Shown here in pieces: positions 1 to 9,521 of a stretch of DNA of 64,000 bases (its first letter is position 1; every line of letters starts with the position of its first letter). The DNA lies in NCBI GenBank assembly GCA_900323505.1, contig OOIN01000027.1, positions 248,001 through 312,000 on the forward strand, in the 5' to 3' direction. The stretch is from Ustilago trichophora. Its lineage: Eukaryota; Basidiomycota; Ustilaginomycetes; Ustilaginales; Ustilaginaceae. The translations under genes and the position numbers were made by a program. The notes under the pieces were generated by a model. That model did no database searches. It saw only the letters and a list, made by a program, of their open reading frames with translations, and was not told the DNA's origin.

Positions 1-1237
1 TGTTGGTGCACTTCCAAAACGTCTCCTTACCCGAGAGGCGAAAGTTGTCCGCGTAGGAAGAGACCAAATTGCCCGATGTAAAGGGGAGCGGCGGTGGTGG
101 AGATGATTCGACGGCGAAACGGGACTTTTTCGAAGTGCCGTAGGACTTTTCCTCCCGTAGAGATATCGGTGTTACCGAGCCGAGGACCAGCTTGAAGTGT
201 TCCAAAGCGGTGGGAGGATGGACATTGTGCGAATGGGCGATGGCCGAATACAGGGCGACGAGTCCTAGGGTGTGAATGATGGCATGCAATGTGGCAGGTT
301 TTGGCGTTGCAGATCTGGGATCAACGTTGGCCTTTGCTAGTTTCTTGAGATTGCTGATGAGGTTGGGAGCGGATACGAGGAGTATATCCAGCGCTGGAGC
401 TGCAAGTCTAGGTGGGATCTGCGACAAGTCCGACTTGAATCCCAATCGCTTCTTGTGAGACGGATGCGGCGAAGGCCATGATTCGCAACCTCTCAACTTG
501 CGCTTCATCGCCTTGGGTAAAGGCAACTTGGGCAAGATCAACTCTTCCCATACCACCCCCAACATGTAGCGTGCCGAAGGGGAAAAGTCAAAGATCTCAT
601 CGGAGCGAGGTGGAATGTTGGCCTGTGGTGACAAGCCGAGGAATGAAGAAGGTGGTGCTTGTTGGACAAGGAGAAATTGAAAGAGGTTCAAGGTTCCTCG
701 ACCGTCGTTGATGACGTGGTCTGTGGAGAGGATTACGAGTGCGCGCTGGGGTTGAGCAGCGGCGGGGGCGAAGGTGGAATGATGTATAGGGTGCAATTGG
801 ACTCTCCACAGCACGGTGCTTTCGTAGTCTGACGTCTTTGGGAGCGAGTTGAGCTCGGAGAGCACTGCTTGTCCGAGAAGCTTGCTGTGATCTTCATCTG
901 AAGGGTCCAAGGTTAGCGGGGATCCTACTTGGAGCACATCCCTTGCCGTGGGTGCGGGGTTAATCGGTCTCCATCGCGGCGCCTTTGAGCGAGACCCTTG
1001 CAAACAGTGTCGCAGCAGTGGATAATTTGCAAGTGCTAGCTGTATACGCTCTTCGAGATGCGTACGTAGAGCGTTGAATGCGGTGTCGTCTCCAGATGTG
1101 GTGGTAGTGGTGGTACCTTCGAGCGTGAGCAAAGCTGCGGCACTGACGATGGACGCCGAGTCAATGGCTCTTCGTGCAACTGCGTAGCGCTCGTGCAGGC
1201 TGATGGTTCTCGTCGTGGTTGTTGCTGCTGTTGACAT
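1..1237 (-). CDS. Alcohol acetyltransferase-like protein (N-terminal part; gene runs off the window)
   Basis: The reading frame is open from an ATG at 1237 to the window edge, giving at least 412 residues with no stop. The protein starts MSTAATTTTRTISLHERYAV. Residues 174-179 read HVINDG, a match to the HXXXDG active-site motif of the CoA-dependent acyltransferase/condensation fold, in which the His is the general base. It sits in a context (STDHVINDGRGTLNLF) typical of fungal alcohol acetyltransferases. These enzymes move acyl groups from acyl-CoA to an alcohol or amine. The C-terminal DFGWG-like motif would lie outside the window, so the call rests on one motif and the general layout. No intron is needed in the visible part. 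It is divergent from the Dep1-like gene across a 1.46-kb gap. The substrate cannot be predicted. Confidence 0.65.
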   Translation of the reverse strand, partial: MSTAATTTTRTISLHERYAVARRAIDSASIVSAAALLTLEGTTTTTTSGDDTAFNALRTHLEERIQLALANYPLLRHCLQGSRSKAPRWRPINPAPTARDVLQVGSPLTLDPSDEDHSKLLGQAVLSELNSLPKTSDYESTVLWRVQLHPIHHSTFAPAAAQPQRALVILSTDHVINDGRGTLNLFQFLLVQQAPPSSFLGLSPQANIPPRSDEIFDFSPSARYMLGVVWEELILPKLPLPKAMKRKLRGCESWPSPHPSHKKRLGFKSDLSQIPPRLAAPALDILLVSAPNLISNLKKLAKANVDPRSATPKPATLHAIIHTLGLVALYSAIAHSHNVHPPTALEHFKLVLGSVTPISLREEKSYGTSKKSRFAVESSPPPPLPFTSGNLVSSYADNFRLSGKETFWKCTN

Positions 1238-2094
1238 GGTGTAGGTTGTACGGGAAGGGGGCCAAAAAGAAGGTTGTGTGTGATTGAAGGAGAGGTTAAC
1301 TCTAACCTTGCACCGGACTTCATATACTTGTCTCCCTCGGATAGCTTCTCATCACATGGCTTCTTGCAGCTCGGAACAACATTCACCTTTCGGTTCAGAC
1401 GATCATGCGCAGAGTACCGTAGGAGAAGAAGAGCGTTAATCGGTGGAAGGGTCGCACAAAAGGACCCGCGGAACTAAAGGTCCGTTGACAAGCACACATG
1501 GCTTTTGCCCAACTGTACAGCTGTACTGTATGTTCGCTTTCGGCAAGAAAAAAGCGCCGGACCCTGAATTCAAGGCGCTTCTTCTCTCCACTCTCCAGCG
1601 ATACGCCCGCCCTTTCCGCAATCCGAACGAGCAAAATGGATCAGCGATTCGCGCAACTTGCAAAGTGCGGGGATCAGTTACCGCCCCACTCGGATGGCGA
1701 CTAGCTTATCTCACATCTCCTTCACAGCCAGCCCCACAACGACTTCTGGATAGACGAAGAGGGCGGTGTTGAGCGAATCGGCGACAGTGCAAGTTAACAT
1801 TTATTTCGTACGAGACATGATTATCAGTAAGGGATGTTACACCGCAGCTTTCGCGCATCCGCCCACGTTTGGAAAAGAAAGAGAGACAGAAACGCGTCTT
1901 TGCGATGATGGCCTTTTGGATGTGCGAAATCCGAGATTCTCGTGCAAAAGAGAGAGCGGCAGAAGAGGGAAAAAGCGAAAGAAGCGGAGAGAGAGAGAGA
2001 GAGAGAGGAATTCAGCCAGCCAACAGCAGCAAGCAGCAGCATTCTCCACGCTCAATCCGATTCAAGGGTCAGCTCAAAAGCCAACGAAAGAGAA

Positions 2095-2097
<3 letters not shown>

Positions 2098-2159
<62 letters not shown>

Positions 2160-2160
2160 G
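2098..2160. repeat. (AG)n microsatellite
   Basis: An almost perfect AG dinucleotide run covers about 2103-2152 (roughly 25 units). It is flanked by shorter GA-rich pieces, including GAGAGA runs at about 1990-2008. It lies about 550 bp upstream of the Dep1-like start codon. Such tracts are length-variable and often affect nucleosome position. Confidence 0.95.
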
Positions 2161-2543
2161 AGTGGTCGGGGCAAGCAAAAGAGAATCACGATTTGATTGT
2201 GAGGCAACATCAGCTTCTCTCCCTTTGCTCTCCCCCCGCTGCTTGTGCTCAACCTCCATCATCTGCTACGATCACATCCAACACGCCAACATCTTCGATT
2301 GCGGTCCATTTGCTGCTCGATCCCCGACACACACACACCGCTCGCAGTTTGACTCTCGACGACCGCGCTCGCAGCTCGACTTGTTTCTCGCTCCCTTTTC
2401 AAGCTAGGAACCACCTACCAACCAAACTGCCAAGCCGTCCTGCTTGCACCAGCGATCCGCAAATCTCTTTTCGCATCGAGCCCCTGCTCGTCCGCGACAA
2501 TGCGATAGGACCTATCCTCAGCCATCGCTCACCATCCCCCACC

Positions 2544-2576
2544 AACACCACCACCACCACCACCACCACCACCACC
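2544..2576. repeat. (CAC)n trinucleotide repeat
   Basis: About eleven CAC/ACC units lie some 125 bp upstream of the Dep1-like start codon, probably in its 5' leader. Confidence 0.9.
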
Positions 2577-2699
2577 TTTCGCTGCTGCTGCTCCGCCGCC
2601 GTCGCCGGCCCATCGCGACAACGCTGCGCACCTCGTCATCGTTGGCTGGCTTCAGCTGACCCATAGCCGCGCTCCTGCCGCCGCCCACATATCCTGATC

Positions 2700-5669
2700 A
2701 TGCCCCCCAGCGCGGCCACTGAGTCTCACATTGCTGCTCAGAGCTCCGCAGCTTCCAACACCCATACCCACACCCACTCCCACTCCCACACCCACGCTTC
2801 CCATCCCGATCACGATCCCGCCGAGTCCTCCGACGCCGAGACCGAACCGCTCCCTTACGACGACGCCGCCGAAGAAGATCGCAACTCGGACATCGTCATG
2901 GATCCCAACGAGCTTGCTCACCACACACGCGCCGTCGTCGACACCGACGCGGATGCCCCCGGTGAAGAGATAGCCGACGTCTCCATGGAGCACTCCATCC
3001 ACGATCAGCAAGAGTCATCACAGGCAGAAGACCTCGCTGATCACCCAGACGATGACGAGGACGACGAAGAAGAAGAAGATGAGGATGGCGAGGGCGAAGA
3101 TGCCCTCCCCGCCTCACAGGCCACCGCAACCCACGATCCCAACTCCAACATGAGCTCACCCCAAAAGACGGGCGCATTCACCGGAGACGAGTTCAGCGAC
3201 GAGAGCGAGCTCACAGACGAAGATGAGGATCAGAACGAAGATGAAGATGCCTCGTCTCTCTCGGATGACGATCTCGGTGGATCCGACGACGAAGACGAAG
3301 AAGATGAGGAAGACGACGACCCCGATAGCAAGACGCACGAAGACGAAGCTGCCGAGGCGCTCGCTGCGCTCACTGGCGGGGCGGATAGCGCCAACGACGA
3401 TGCATCCGCAGCAGCAGCAGGTCTCGACGCGCTCGCCATGCTGGCCACAGCAGGCGATGCTGAAGCCGATCACGGCGACGAGGACGAAGAAGACGAAGAC
3501 GACCAAGCATCCGATGCAGAGGGCGAAGATGCCAATGCAGCGGGTGAAGCCGGCGCCTCGCTCGATGAGATCGCAAAGCACGCAAGATTGCAGCAACTCC
3601 GTCAAGAAGCTGACGGCGACGATCTCAGCTCCGATATCACCCCCGAGCCCGAAGATGGAGAAATCGACGGCGCGGCAGGCGCTGACGATGGATCCGATCA
3701 AGAGGACGACGCCACTCCTCGCGATACCGATCTCGACCTGATCGCATCTATGAAGAAGCGCGCTGCAGCCACCGGTGGAGCCACCAGTCTCCTCGAACCC
3801 GAGCAGCTCGTCGACAGTCTTCCTGGATCTGCAGCTTCCTCAAGAGCCGCTTCTCCCCTCGGAGACGAAGATGAGGACGCTGACAAAGCCAAGAGCGCAG
3901 AAGATCACGAGGGCGATGCCGATGCCAAAGCGCCAGAGGCCGAGCAAGCAGAGGCAGAGCATCTCCACACCGCAGCGGGCACTCCAGCACCCGACGCCGC
4001 CGAACACGACGAAGACACTTCCACCGACGAAGCCGCCATCCGACGCCAAGAGGCCATGGAAGCGCTCACCAAGATCGAAATCGGCTTTGCCATGCTTCGC
4101 GACCGTCTCTACGTCGAGCGACTGCAAGAGATCTCGAAAGAGGGCGACATGATCCTCGACGGCACCCATCCGGAACTCCTTCACCTCACCAAAGCCATCG
4201 AGATGCGCCGCCAACGTCGCACCCAGCTCGTCGAAATGTGGTTCGAGCAGCAGGAACAGCAGTACGAGCGCGTAGCCAAGGCCGAAGAGTTTGCCGCCTG
4301 GAGCATCTGGCGTTCGAGCTGTGCCAGTCTGCGTCGCGATATGATGGACGAGTTCAGCCGCAAACGCAGAAGGCTCGATCGAGAGAAGCGGACTCTGGAT
4401 GCGCCGCGTCCTGCGAGAAGGCATCAGATTTTTGAGACTGAGCTGGTGCGCAATCCTGACCGACTGCATATTCCATTGGAGCCTTCGATGACGGCAGAGG
4501 AGGCTGAAAGAGGCGAGGCGAATGGGAACAAGAGCGGCCGTAAAGCTTCGGCAAAGCGCAAGGCGCTCGCACGCGAGATCGAGGCAGGTGATGAGTTTGT
4601 AGCCTACCCGGATCTGAAAGGACTTGCGGAGGCGGATGTCATGATGGACATTGAACAGATGGGAATCCGACCGGTAGGGGTGCCACCAGGCATGTACGAT
4701 CCCTTCTACGGTCCACCCGTTGGGCTCGAGTTCCAGAATCCCGACGTCTACGCCATGTACGGTCCAGAAGCAGCAGCCGCTGCAGCTGCTGCAGCACAGG
4801 CGCACATGAACGGCTTCCCTTATGGCCTGCCACCTGGCGCACGCGGTTTGCCACCTCCTCCACCAGGCATGATGGCTCCCGGCACACCAGGCTCTGCCCA
4901 CACCCCCCATCGTCACGGCATGCACCCGTTACCACCCCCACCCGGTCACATGCACCCCATGGAAATGGGGATGATGCCGTTCGACCCATACGCAGCCGCC
5001 GAGATGGAACGCGCTGCACGCATGCACCACCGCGAACAGCAGGCACGCATGGGTGGTATGGATCCCAACGATCCACATCACCGAAGCTCACCCTTTCCTC
5101 CGGATATGTATCCGCCGCCTTACCCGCCGCATTTCAACCTTCCCCCTGGCGCCGCTGGTGGTGGACCCGGTGGTCCTGGTATGGGCGGAGGAGGAAGAGG
5201 AGGAATGCCCACTTCCCCGACTCCACCGCGGCGTAAAGAACGCGCTAGCCTCGAAGAAAGCGTCAGCGTCAGTGGTCGCGGTCGAGGCGCGGCAAAAACA
5301 AGCGGTAGAAGCAGCAAGCAATCACGCTCCAGCCAAGCACCCTCCGCACCGCCTCGTGAAGGTCATATGGGAGCAGGAGGCGCATCACCATCCCACACAA
5401 AGACGAAGACAAACCTTCCTCCCCCTCCCTCCATGTCCTCCTCAACGGGCGGGTTGGTCGACGAACGGGAACACAAGCCGACGAGCAACGGCGCGGCTGC
5501 AAGAGGTCCCAGTGCAAAACAATCTCAAGGTGTTGCAGGGATAAAGGGCATGCAACAACAACAGCCGCCGCATCCGGCAGCAGCAACCCCAGTAGCAGTA
5601 GCAGCTTCGGCAGGAGTGGCCAATGCCCGCTTGTATCCGCCTAGTCAGACTTCGACCAAGTCTTCATAG
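2700..5669 (+). CDS. DEP1: Dep1/Sds3-family subunit of the Rpd3L histone deacetylase complex
   Basis: This is a single-exon frame of 989 residues. The Sds3-like domain lies at about residues 450-593. It has the helical signature of the family, with a run from FAMLRDRLYVERLQEI through an RRQRRTQLVEMWFEQQEQQY stretch to a basic KRRRLDREKR patch. Family members hold the Sin3-Rpd3 deacetylase complex together and so act in transcriptional repression in the nucleus. The N-terminal 450 residues are very acidic, with several Asp/Glu tracts and a His-Thr/His-Ser alternation at about residues 21-36. The C-terminal 350 residues are Pro/Met/Gly-rich, with a poly-Ala run and a basic segment. Both flanks look disordered. 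The choice of Dep1 over Sds3 rests on the long acidic N-terminus and is less sure than the domain. Confidence 0.8.
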   Translation: MPPSAATESHIAAQSSAASNTHTHTHSHSHTHASHPDHDPAESSDAETEPLPYDDAAEEDRNSDIVMDPNELAHHTRAVVDTDADAPGEEIADVSMEHSIHDQQESSQAEDLADHPDDDEDDEEEEDEDGEGEDALPASQATATHDPNSNMSSPQKTGAFTGDEFSDESELTDEDEDQNEDEDASSLSDDDLGGSDDEDEEDEEDDDPDSKTHEDEAAEALAALTGGADSANDDASAAAAGLDALAMLATAGDAEADHGDEDEEDEDDQASDAEGEDANAAGEAGASLDEIAKHARLQQLRQEADGDDLSSDITPEPEDGEIDGAAGADDGSDQEDDATPRDTDLDLIASMKKRAAATGGATSLLEPEQLVDSLPGSAASSRAASPLGDEDEDADKAKSAEDHEGDADAKAPEAEQAEAEHLHTAAGTPAPDAAEHDEDTSTDEAAIRRQEAMEALTKIEIGFAMLRDRLYVERLQEISKEGDMILDGTHPELLHLTKAIEMRRQRRTQLVEMWFEQQEQQYERVAKAEEFAAWSIWRSSCASLRRDMMDEFSRKRRRLDREKRTLDAPRPARRHQIFETELVRNPDRLHIPLEPSMTAEEAERGEANGNKSGRKASAKRKALAREIEAGDEFVAYPDLKGLAEADVMMDIEQMGIRPVGVPPGMYDPFYGPPVGLEFQNPDVYAMYGPEAAAAAAAAAQAHMNGFPYGLPPGARGLPPPPPGMMAPGTPGSAHTPHRHGMHPLPPPPGHMHPMEMGMMPFDPYAAAEMERAARMHHREQQARMGGMDPNDPHHRSSPFPPDMYPPPYPPHFNLPPGAAGGGPGGPGMGGGGRGGMPTSPTPPRRKERASLEESVSVSGRGRGAAKTSGRSSKQSRSSQAPSAPPREGHMGAGGASPSHTKTKTNLPPPPSMSSSTGGLVDEREHKPTSNGAAARGPSAKQSQGVAGIKGMQQQQPPHPAAATPVAVAASAGVANARLYPPSQTSTKSS

Positions 5670-6068
5670 TTTGTCTTTTTTTGTTTTTGCATTTTTTTTG
5701 GTTGGCATGTCGTTTGCAGTGTCTTTGTTTCTGAATTGCATACCGTCTTCTAAGCTAGCGAAGAGTGTTTGCTGTGTGTGTATGATTAGCGGAGATTGTG
5801 TGTGTGCATTGGCGCGATGAGGTTGTGGTGAGTAAGAGTGTGCGAGCTGGATTACAGTAATGCAAGCAAGGGAAAGGCAGCATCCGAGTCACTTTTATCA
5901 GATGTTGTGTTTTAGCCGAGTTTTTCTCCGGTGCGGCGGGCGTGTATTTCGCCGAGGTCATTTTCTTCCCAAATTTCACACTTGGTTCTGTACGATGTCG
6001 ACCTGTTTTCCTTCACACCATCATATGCCTTTCTCTTCACATGACACAGGACAGCGTCGAACAACGCA
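5670..6068. other. Intergenic region between the Dep1-like gene and TAH18
   Basis: This 399-bp tandem gap holds the T-rich 3' end of the Dep1-like gene (poly-T stretches at 5671-5700) and the TAH18 promoter. The last 60 bp before the TAH18 ATG are a CA/CT-rich leader. I see no other gene. Confidence 0.6.
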
Positions 6069-8003
6069 ATGAGCAATATGGATTCGATACAAGCCTCAAC
6101 TTCATCCCTGGCATCGGCCTCGCTCAATGGCGACGACTCGAATCGCCAAATCACAATCCTATACATGACCCAAACAGGAACATCCGCAGACATCGCCGCG
6201 CGCATTGCCCGACAGGCCAGACGCAAACGTTTCTCAGTCACACTCTCCGACATCTCGTCCTATGACGTGACCGATCTCGTATCCGAATCCCTCGTGCTGT
6301 TCCTCGTATCGACCACGGGTCAGGGCGAGTTCCCAACAGCCTCTCGAGGGTTTTGGAACTTCCTCCTACGTAAAGGGATCCCGGAGGACATCTTGGCAGA
6401 TGTCAACTTTGCCGCGTTTGGATTGGGAGATACGACGTATCCGCGGTTTTGCTGGCCGGTGAGGCTGCTGAGTCGCAGGTTGAAGCAGTTAGGTGCAAGT
6501 GAGGTTGTGGGGCATGGGGAGGGGGATGAGATGCATTACTTGGGGCTGGAGGGTGGATTGGGGCCGTGGTTGGAAGAGTTCTGGGGCAAGGTGGACGAAA
6601 TGCTGCCGTTGGAGAAAGGTGTAGAGGAAATCGGGAGGGATGAGCTGCTGCCGCCGGCTACAAAGGTTGTGGAGATGCAAAGTGGAGTTGAGAGAGAGGG
6701 AAAGGAGCAGGAAATCGAATTCAGCAAACATCTGGAGGAACAAGGCTGGACCACGTCCAAGTTGAGAACGAACGAACGCATGACAGCGGCGGACCATTTC
6801 CAGGACGTTCGTCTGTTGGAGTTCGAGGACACAACGCCGCAGCAATCTAACGGCAATGCAGGCGACCACCATCTCACTGCTGCAACCTATCGACCGGGAG
6901 ATGTTCTCTGTCTGCATCCTGTCAACGACCCCGCCTCCGTCGACGAAATCCTCACCCGTCTTTCCCTGTCCCCTTCGACCCTCATCACTGTTTCTGGTCC
7001 CACCGTCCCCTCAACCGTCCCCCAGGCCCCTCATACGCTCACCCTACGAACGCTCTTCACATACCACCTGGACTTCACCTCGGTCCCCACACGCTCCTTC
7101 TTTGACCAAATCCGACTCTTCTCCCCCTCCGGCTCACTCGAACGTGAAAAACTCGACGAATACTGTGGCATCTACCCCCCAGAAGAGCTCGCCAAAGGTG
7201 CCAACCCGCAAGATGGAATCGATGAAATGTTCGAATACGCCCAACGACCCCGTCGAACCATCAAAGAGGTGTTGGAAGAGTTTAAATCCGTCCGAATCCC
7301 CCTCGAGTACATTGCAGACGTCCTGCCTTGGATCAAGCCTCGAGAGTTTAGCATTGCCAGTCCGCCTCCCACTTCCTCAGAGGGAGAAGCGATTCAGCTA
7401 AGCGTGGCGATCGTCAAGTACAAGACGAGATTGCGCAAAGCTCGTACAGGATTATGTACCAAGTGGTTGGCGAGTTTGCCGGTTGGGACGGATGTGCCGA
7501 TTCTCGTGAAAGAGGGGTATCTGACTCTACCGCCAGAGGATGTACCGCTGGTACTGGTCGGCCCGGGAACGGGGTGTGCTCCACTACGATCGCTTGTGAT
7601 GGAACGGCTTTCTTCTTCCTCATCAAGGCCTGAGATTCATCTCTTTTTGGGCTTCAGAAACCGCGCCAAGGACTACCTCTTCAGCCAAGACTGGGAAAAA
7701 CTCTCGGTCACTCACGAGAACTTTCACCTGCACACAGCGTTCAGCAGAGATTCGGAGGATAAAGTATACGTCCAGGACCTTGTCAAGGGCGACAAGGAGG
7801 TGGGTCAAGTGCTGTGGAATGCGATTGTCCAGAGAAACGCTTGGATTATTGTGGCTGGAGCGTCGGGCAAGATGCCAGAGCAGGTGAGGGGCGCGTTTGA
7901 GGAGTTGGCGCAGATGTGGGGCGGGATGGACGGGGATCAGGCAAAGAGGTTTTTGGATAGCTTGGAAAGACAGAGAAGATGGCAGGAGGAGTGTTGGTCG
8001 TAG
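6069..8003 (+). CDS. TAH18: NADPH-dependent diflavin oxidoreductase Tah18 (NDOR1)
   Basis: One exon encodes 644 residues, the usual size for this family (about 600-650). The N-terminal flavodoxin domain (about residues 28-175) has the FMN phosphate-binding loop TQTGTS at 34-39 and the STTGQGEFP and FGLGDTTYPRFC loops. The FAD-binding domain follows and includes REFSIASPP. The NADPH-binding domain has GPGTGCAPLRS from about residue 498, LFLGFRNRAKDYLF and the HTAFSRD segment. The family is known to pass electrons from NADPH through FAD and FMN to Dre2, for cytosolic iron-sulfur cluster assembly and for diferric-tyrosyl ribonucleotide reductase. There is no N-terminal membrane anchor, which separates it from cytochrome P450 reductase. 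Confidence 0.95.
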   Translation: MSNMDSIQASTSSLASASLNGDDSNRQITILYMTQTGTSADIAARIARQARRKRFSVTLSDISSYDVTDLVSESLVLFLVSTTGQGEFPTASRGFWNFLLRKGIPEDILADVNFAAFGLGDTTYPRFCWPVRLLSRRLKQLGASEVVGHGEGDEMHYLGLEGGLGPWLEEFWGKVDEMLPLEKGVEEIGRDELLPPATKVVEMQSGVEREGKEQEIEFSKHLEEQGWTTSKLRTNERMTAADHFQDVRLLEFEDTTPQQSNGNAGDHHLTAATYRPGDVLCLHPVNDPASVDEILTRLSLSPSTLITVSGPTVPSTVPQAPHTLTLRTLFTYHLDFTSVPTRSFFDQIRLFSPSGSLEREKLDEYCGIYPPEELAKGANPQDGIDEMFEYAQRPRRTIKEVLEEFKSVRIPLEYIADVLPWIKPREFSIASPPPTSSEGEAIQLSVAIVKYKTRLRKARTGLCTKWLASLPVGTDVPILVKEGYLTLPPEDVPLVLVGPGTGCAPLRSLVMERLSSSSSRPEIHLFLGFRNRAKDYLFSQDWEKLSVTHENFHLHTAFSRDSEDKVYVQDLVKGDKEVGQVLWNAIVQRNAWIIVAGASGKMPEQVRGAFEELAQMWGGMDGDQAKRFLDSLERQRRWQEECWS

Positions 8004-8382
8004 GCGGTTTGGGGGTGTCGGAAGGGCCGATGCTGCGGATAAGGTTTGACTAGGAAGAGATGGACGACGATGATGCCGTCGGATCGATCGCAAGTCATTC
8101 TCACACTTGTTTCGGAAGGGCCGACGAGCGTGGGACTGCGAAATCTGGTCGATGCCATCCACCTCTTTGCACTCGACGTGAACCAACAAAAGGGAGAGCC
8201 CAACAGCTCAAAGCTATACAGCTACACTCACGGACAGCCGCTATCCGAAGCAGCTCTCGGGCTCTCCGCACCGTCGCGGAGCGGACCCCTCATCCGATAT
8301 AAGATCATGCTCCATCGCCTTCCATTCTTATGTTGACCGTCCCATGACAACCTGGCTGCAAACATAGTGGGTGTCCTTCTCA
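8004..8382. other. Intergenic region downstream of TAH18
   Basis: This 379-bp gap separates TAH18 from the next gene on the same strand. It contains only short frames. I see no RNA gene or repeat. Confidence 0.6.
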
Positions 8383-9521
8383 ATGAGTGCGGAAATTCAA
8401 GCCGCGACAAACGCGGAAGAGTCCGCTGAACATGCCTTTTCACAGCAGCACGCGCCATCATCCCCGATCGACGCGTACGGCACACCCATCCTGCTCACCG
8501 CCACACCACCTACGTCCAACAGCAGCCGATCGCAATCGTCGAGCGTGCCCCGTCTGCAGCTCGCCTCAACCGCCGCGGTGGCAGATGGAAGCGAAGGCGC
8601 GAAGAAGAACCAACAGCAGGCTTCGATATCGGAGGAAGTAGACGAGTTGGACGAGTTTGATTCTCAGCTGCCGATTCAGCTCGATCGTAAGCCATCTTGC
8701 CCTCTTCTTCACGAGATGCTCTGATGGCAGAGCATGACAGCTGACCGAATTGCAACTTTGTATGGTTTGAAGCCGAGATGTGCGAAAAGTTGGAAGCGGA
8801 AAGTCTCCGCACGGCGCAACAGAGCTCAGCCTCTAGTTCGAAGAAGCGTACCCGTCAACCACCGCTTTCTGATCCACGAGAGGTGATCGATCTGAGGGAA
8901 GACTCTCCACCACCGCCGTCCGCTCAACCACGCAAGAAAGTCAAGGATCAGCGACCCGCCGGTCCATTCTTTCAGCAGGAATGGGTGCAAACTTTGCTCA
9001 CTACAAGTAAAGGTGTACGGCCGCCATCACCCCCAGAACCTGAGATCGGGACTTTGCTCCCTGCCGCTAGGCAGACACGCAGCAACAGAGACGTTACAGA
9101 GCATGCTGTGGCTCTTCAATCGGCGACCACGCAAACCATTTCCGGCGATACCAACGCAAGCGGCAACTCCAATAGCAGCAGTGGGAGCAGCAGCGATGAA
9201 GATATCCCCCTAGCGACACTGCTGACCCCCAGCCAGGCGAACAACAAGAACAACGTCAAGCAGACACCGGTTCAGACGGCCATCAGCAAGGTCGAGGAGG
9301 CAGTGGAAGAGTTGAAGCTGGTGTACGAGCGAGAGCTGGCCTGCTTGAGAGGTCAGTTGGCGGAAAGAGAGCTCATGGTCGATCAGCTTAGGGCTAAGCT
9401 TGGGTGTAGAATCAAGAGACAAGGTGCTGGTAGTGGTGCTGGTAGAAGTGCTGGTGGTGCCGATGCGGCTTCGTCGTCGGCTGGCGGAGGCGGTTCTAGC
9501 CAAGGTCGAGAGGGAGGTTGA
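8383..9521 (+). CDS. Unknown coiled-coil protein, probably nuclear (one intron)
   Basis: I do not recognise this protein. Two open segments join cleanly if 8687-8772 is removed as an intron: GTAAGC donor, a CTGAC branch-like site at 8741, and an AG at 8771-8772. The junction codon reads Pro and gives ...QLDPEMCEKLEAESLRT. Exons are 8383-8686 and 8773-9521, for 350 residues. I start at the ATG at 8383; the in-frame codon further upstream is GTG. The protein is Ser/Gln-rich at the N-terminus, then has basic patches KKRTRQPP and RKKVK that could be nuclear signals. Between them lies EVIDLREDSPP, which resembles a SUMO-interacting motif. A predicted coiled coil (VEEAVEELKLVYERELACLR and the following 25 residues) precedes a Gly/Ala/Ser tail. 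Confidence 0.7.

Larger units (their letters stand above)
1238..2699. other. Divergent intergenic region (acetyltransferase-like gene / Dep1-like gene)
   Basis: This 1.46-kb gap lies between two divergent starts and must hold both promoters. It has a long GA tract near 2098-2160, a CT-rich stretch through about 2220-2450 that looks like a fungal 5' leader, and a CAC/ACC run at 2544-2576 close to the Dep1-like start. Several open frames cross it, but they are driven by the simple repeats (RERERE, HHHH) and I do not call them genes. I see no clear TATA box. Confidence 0.6.

Noticed and set aside
3156..4925. Long antisense frames across the Dep1-like gene
   Set aside because: They mirror the codon bias and acidic repeats of the sense strand; the sense frame has the Sds3-like domain.
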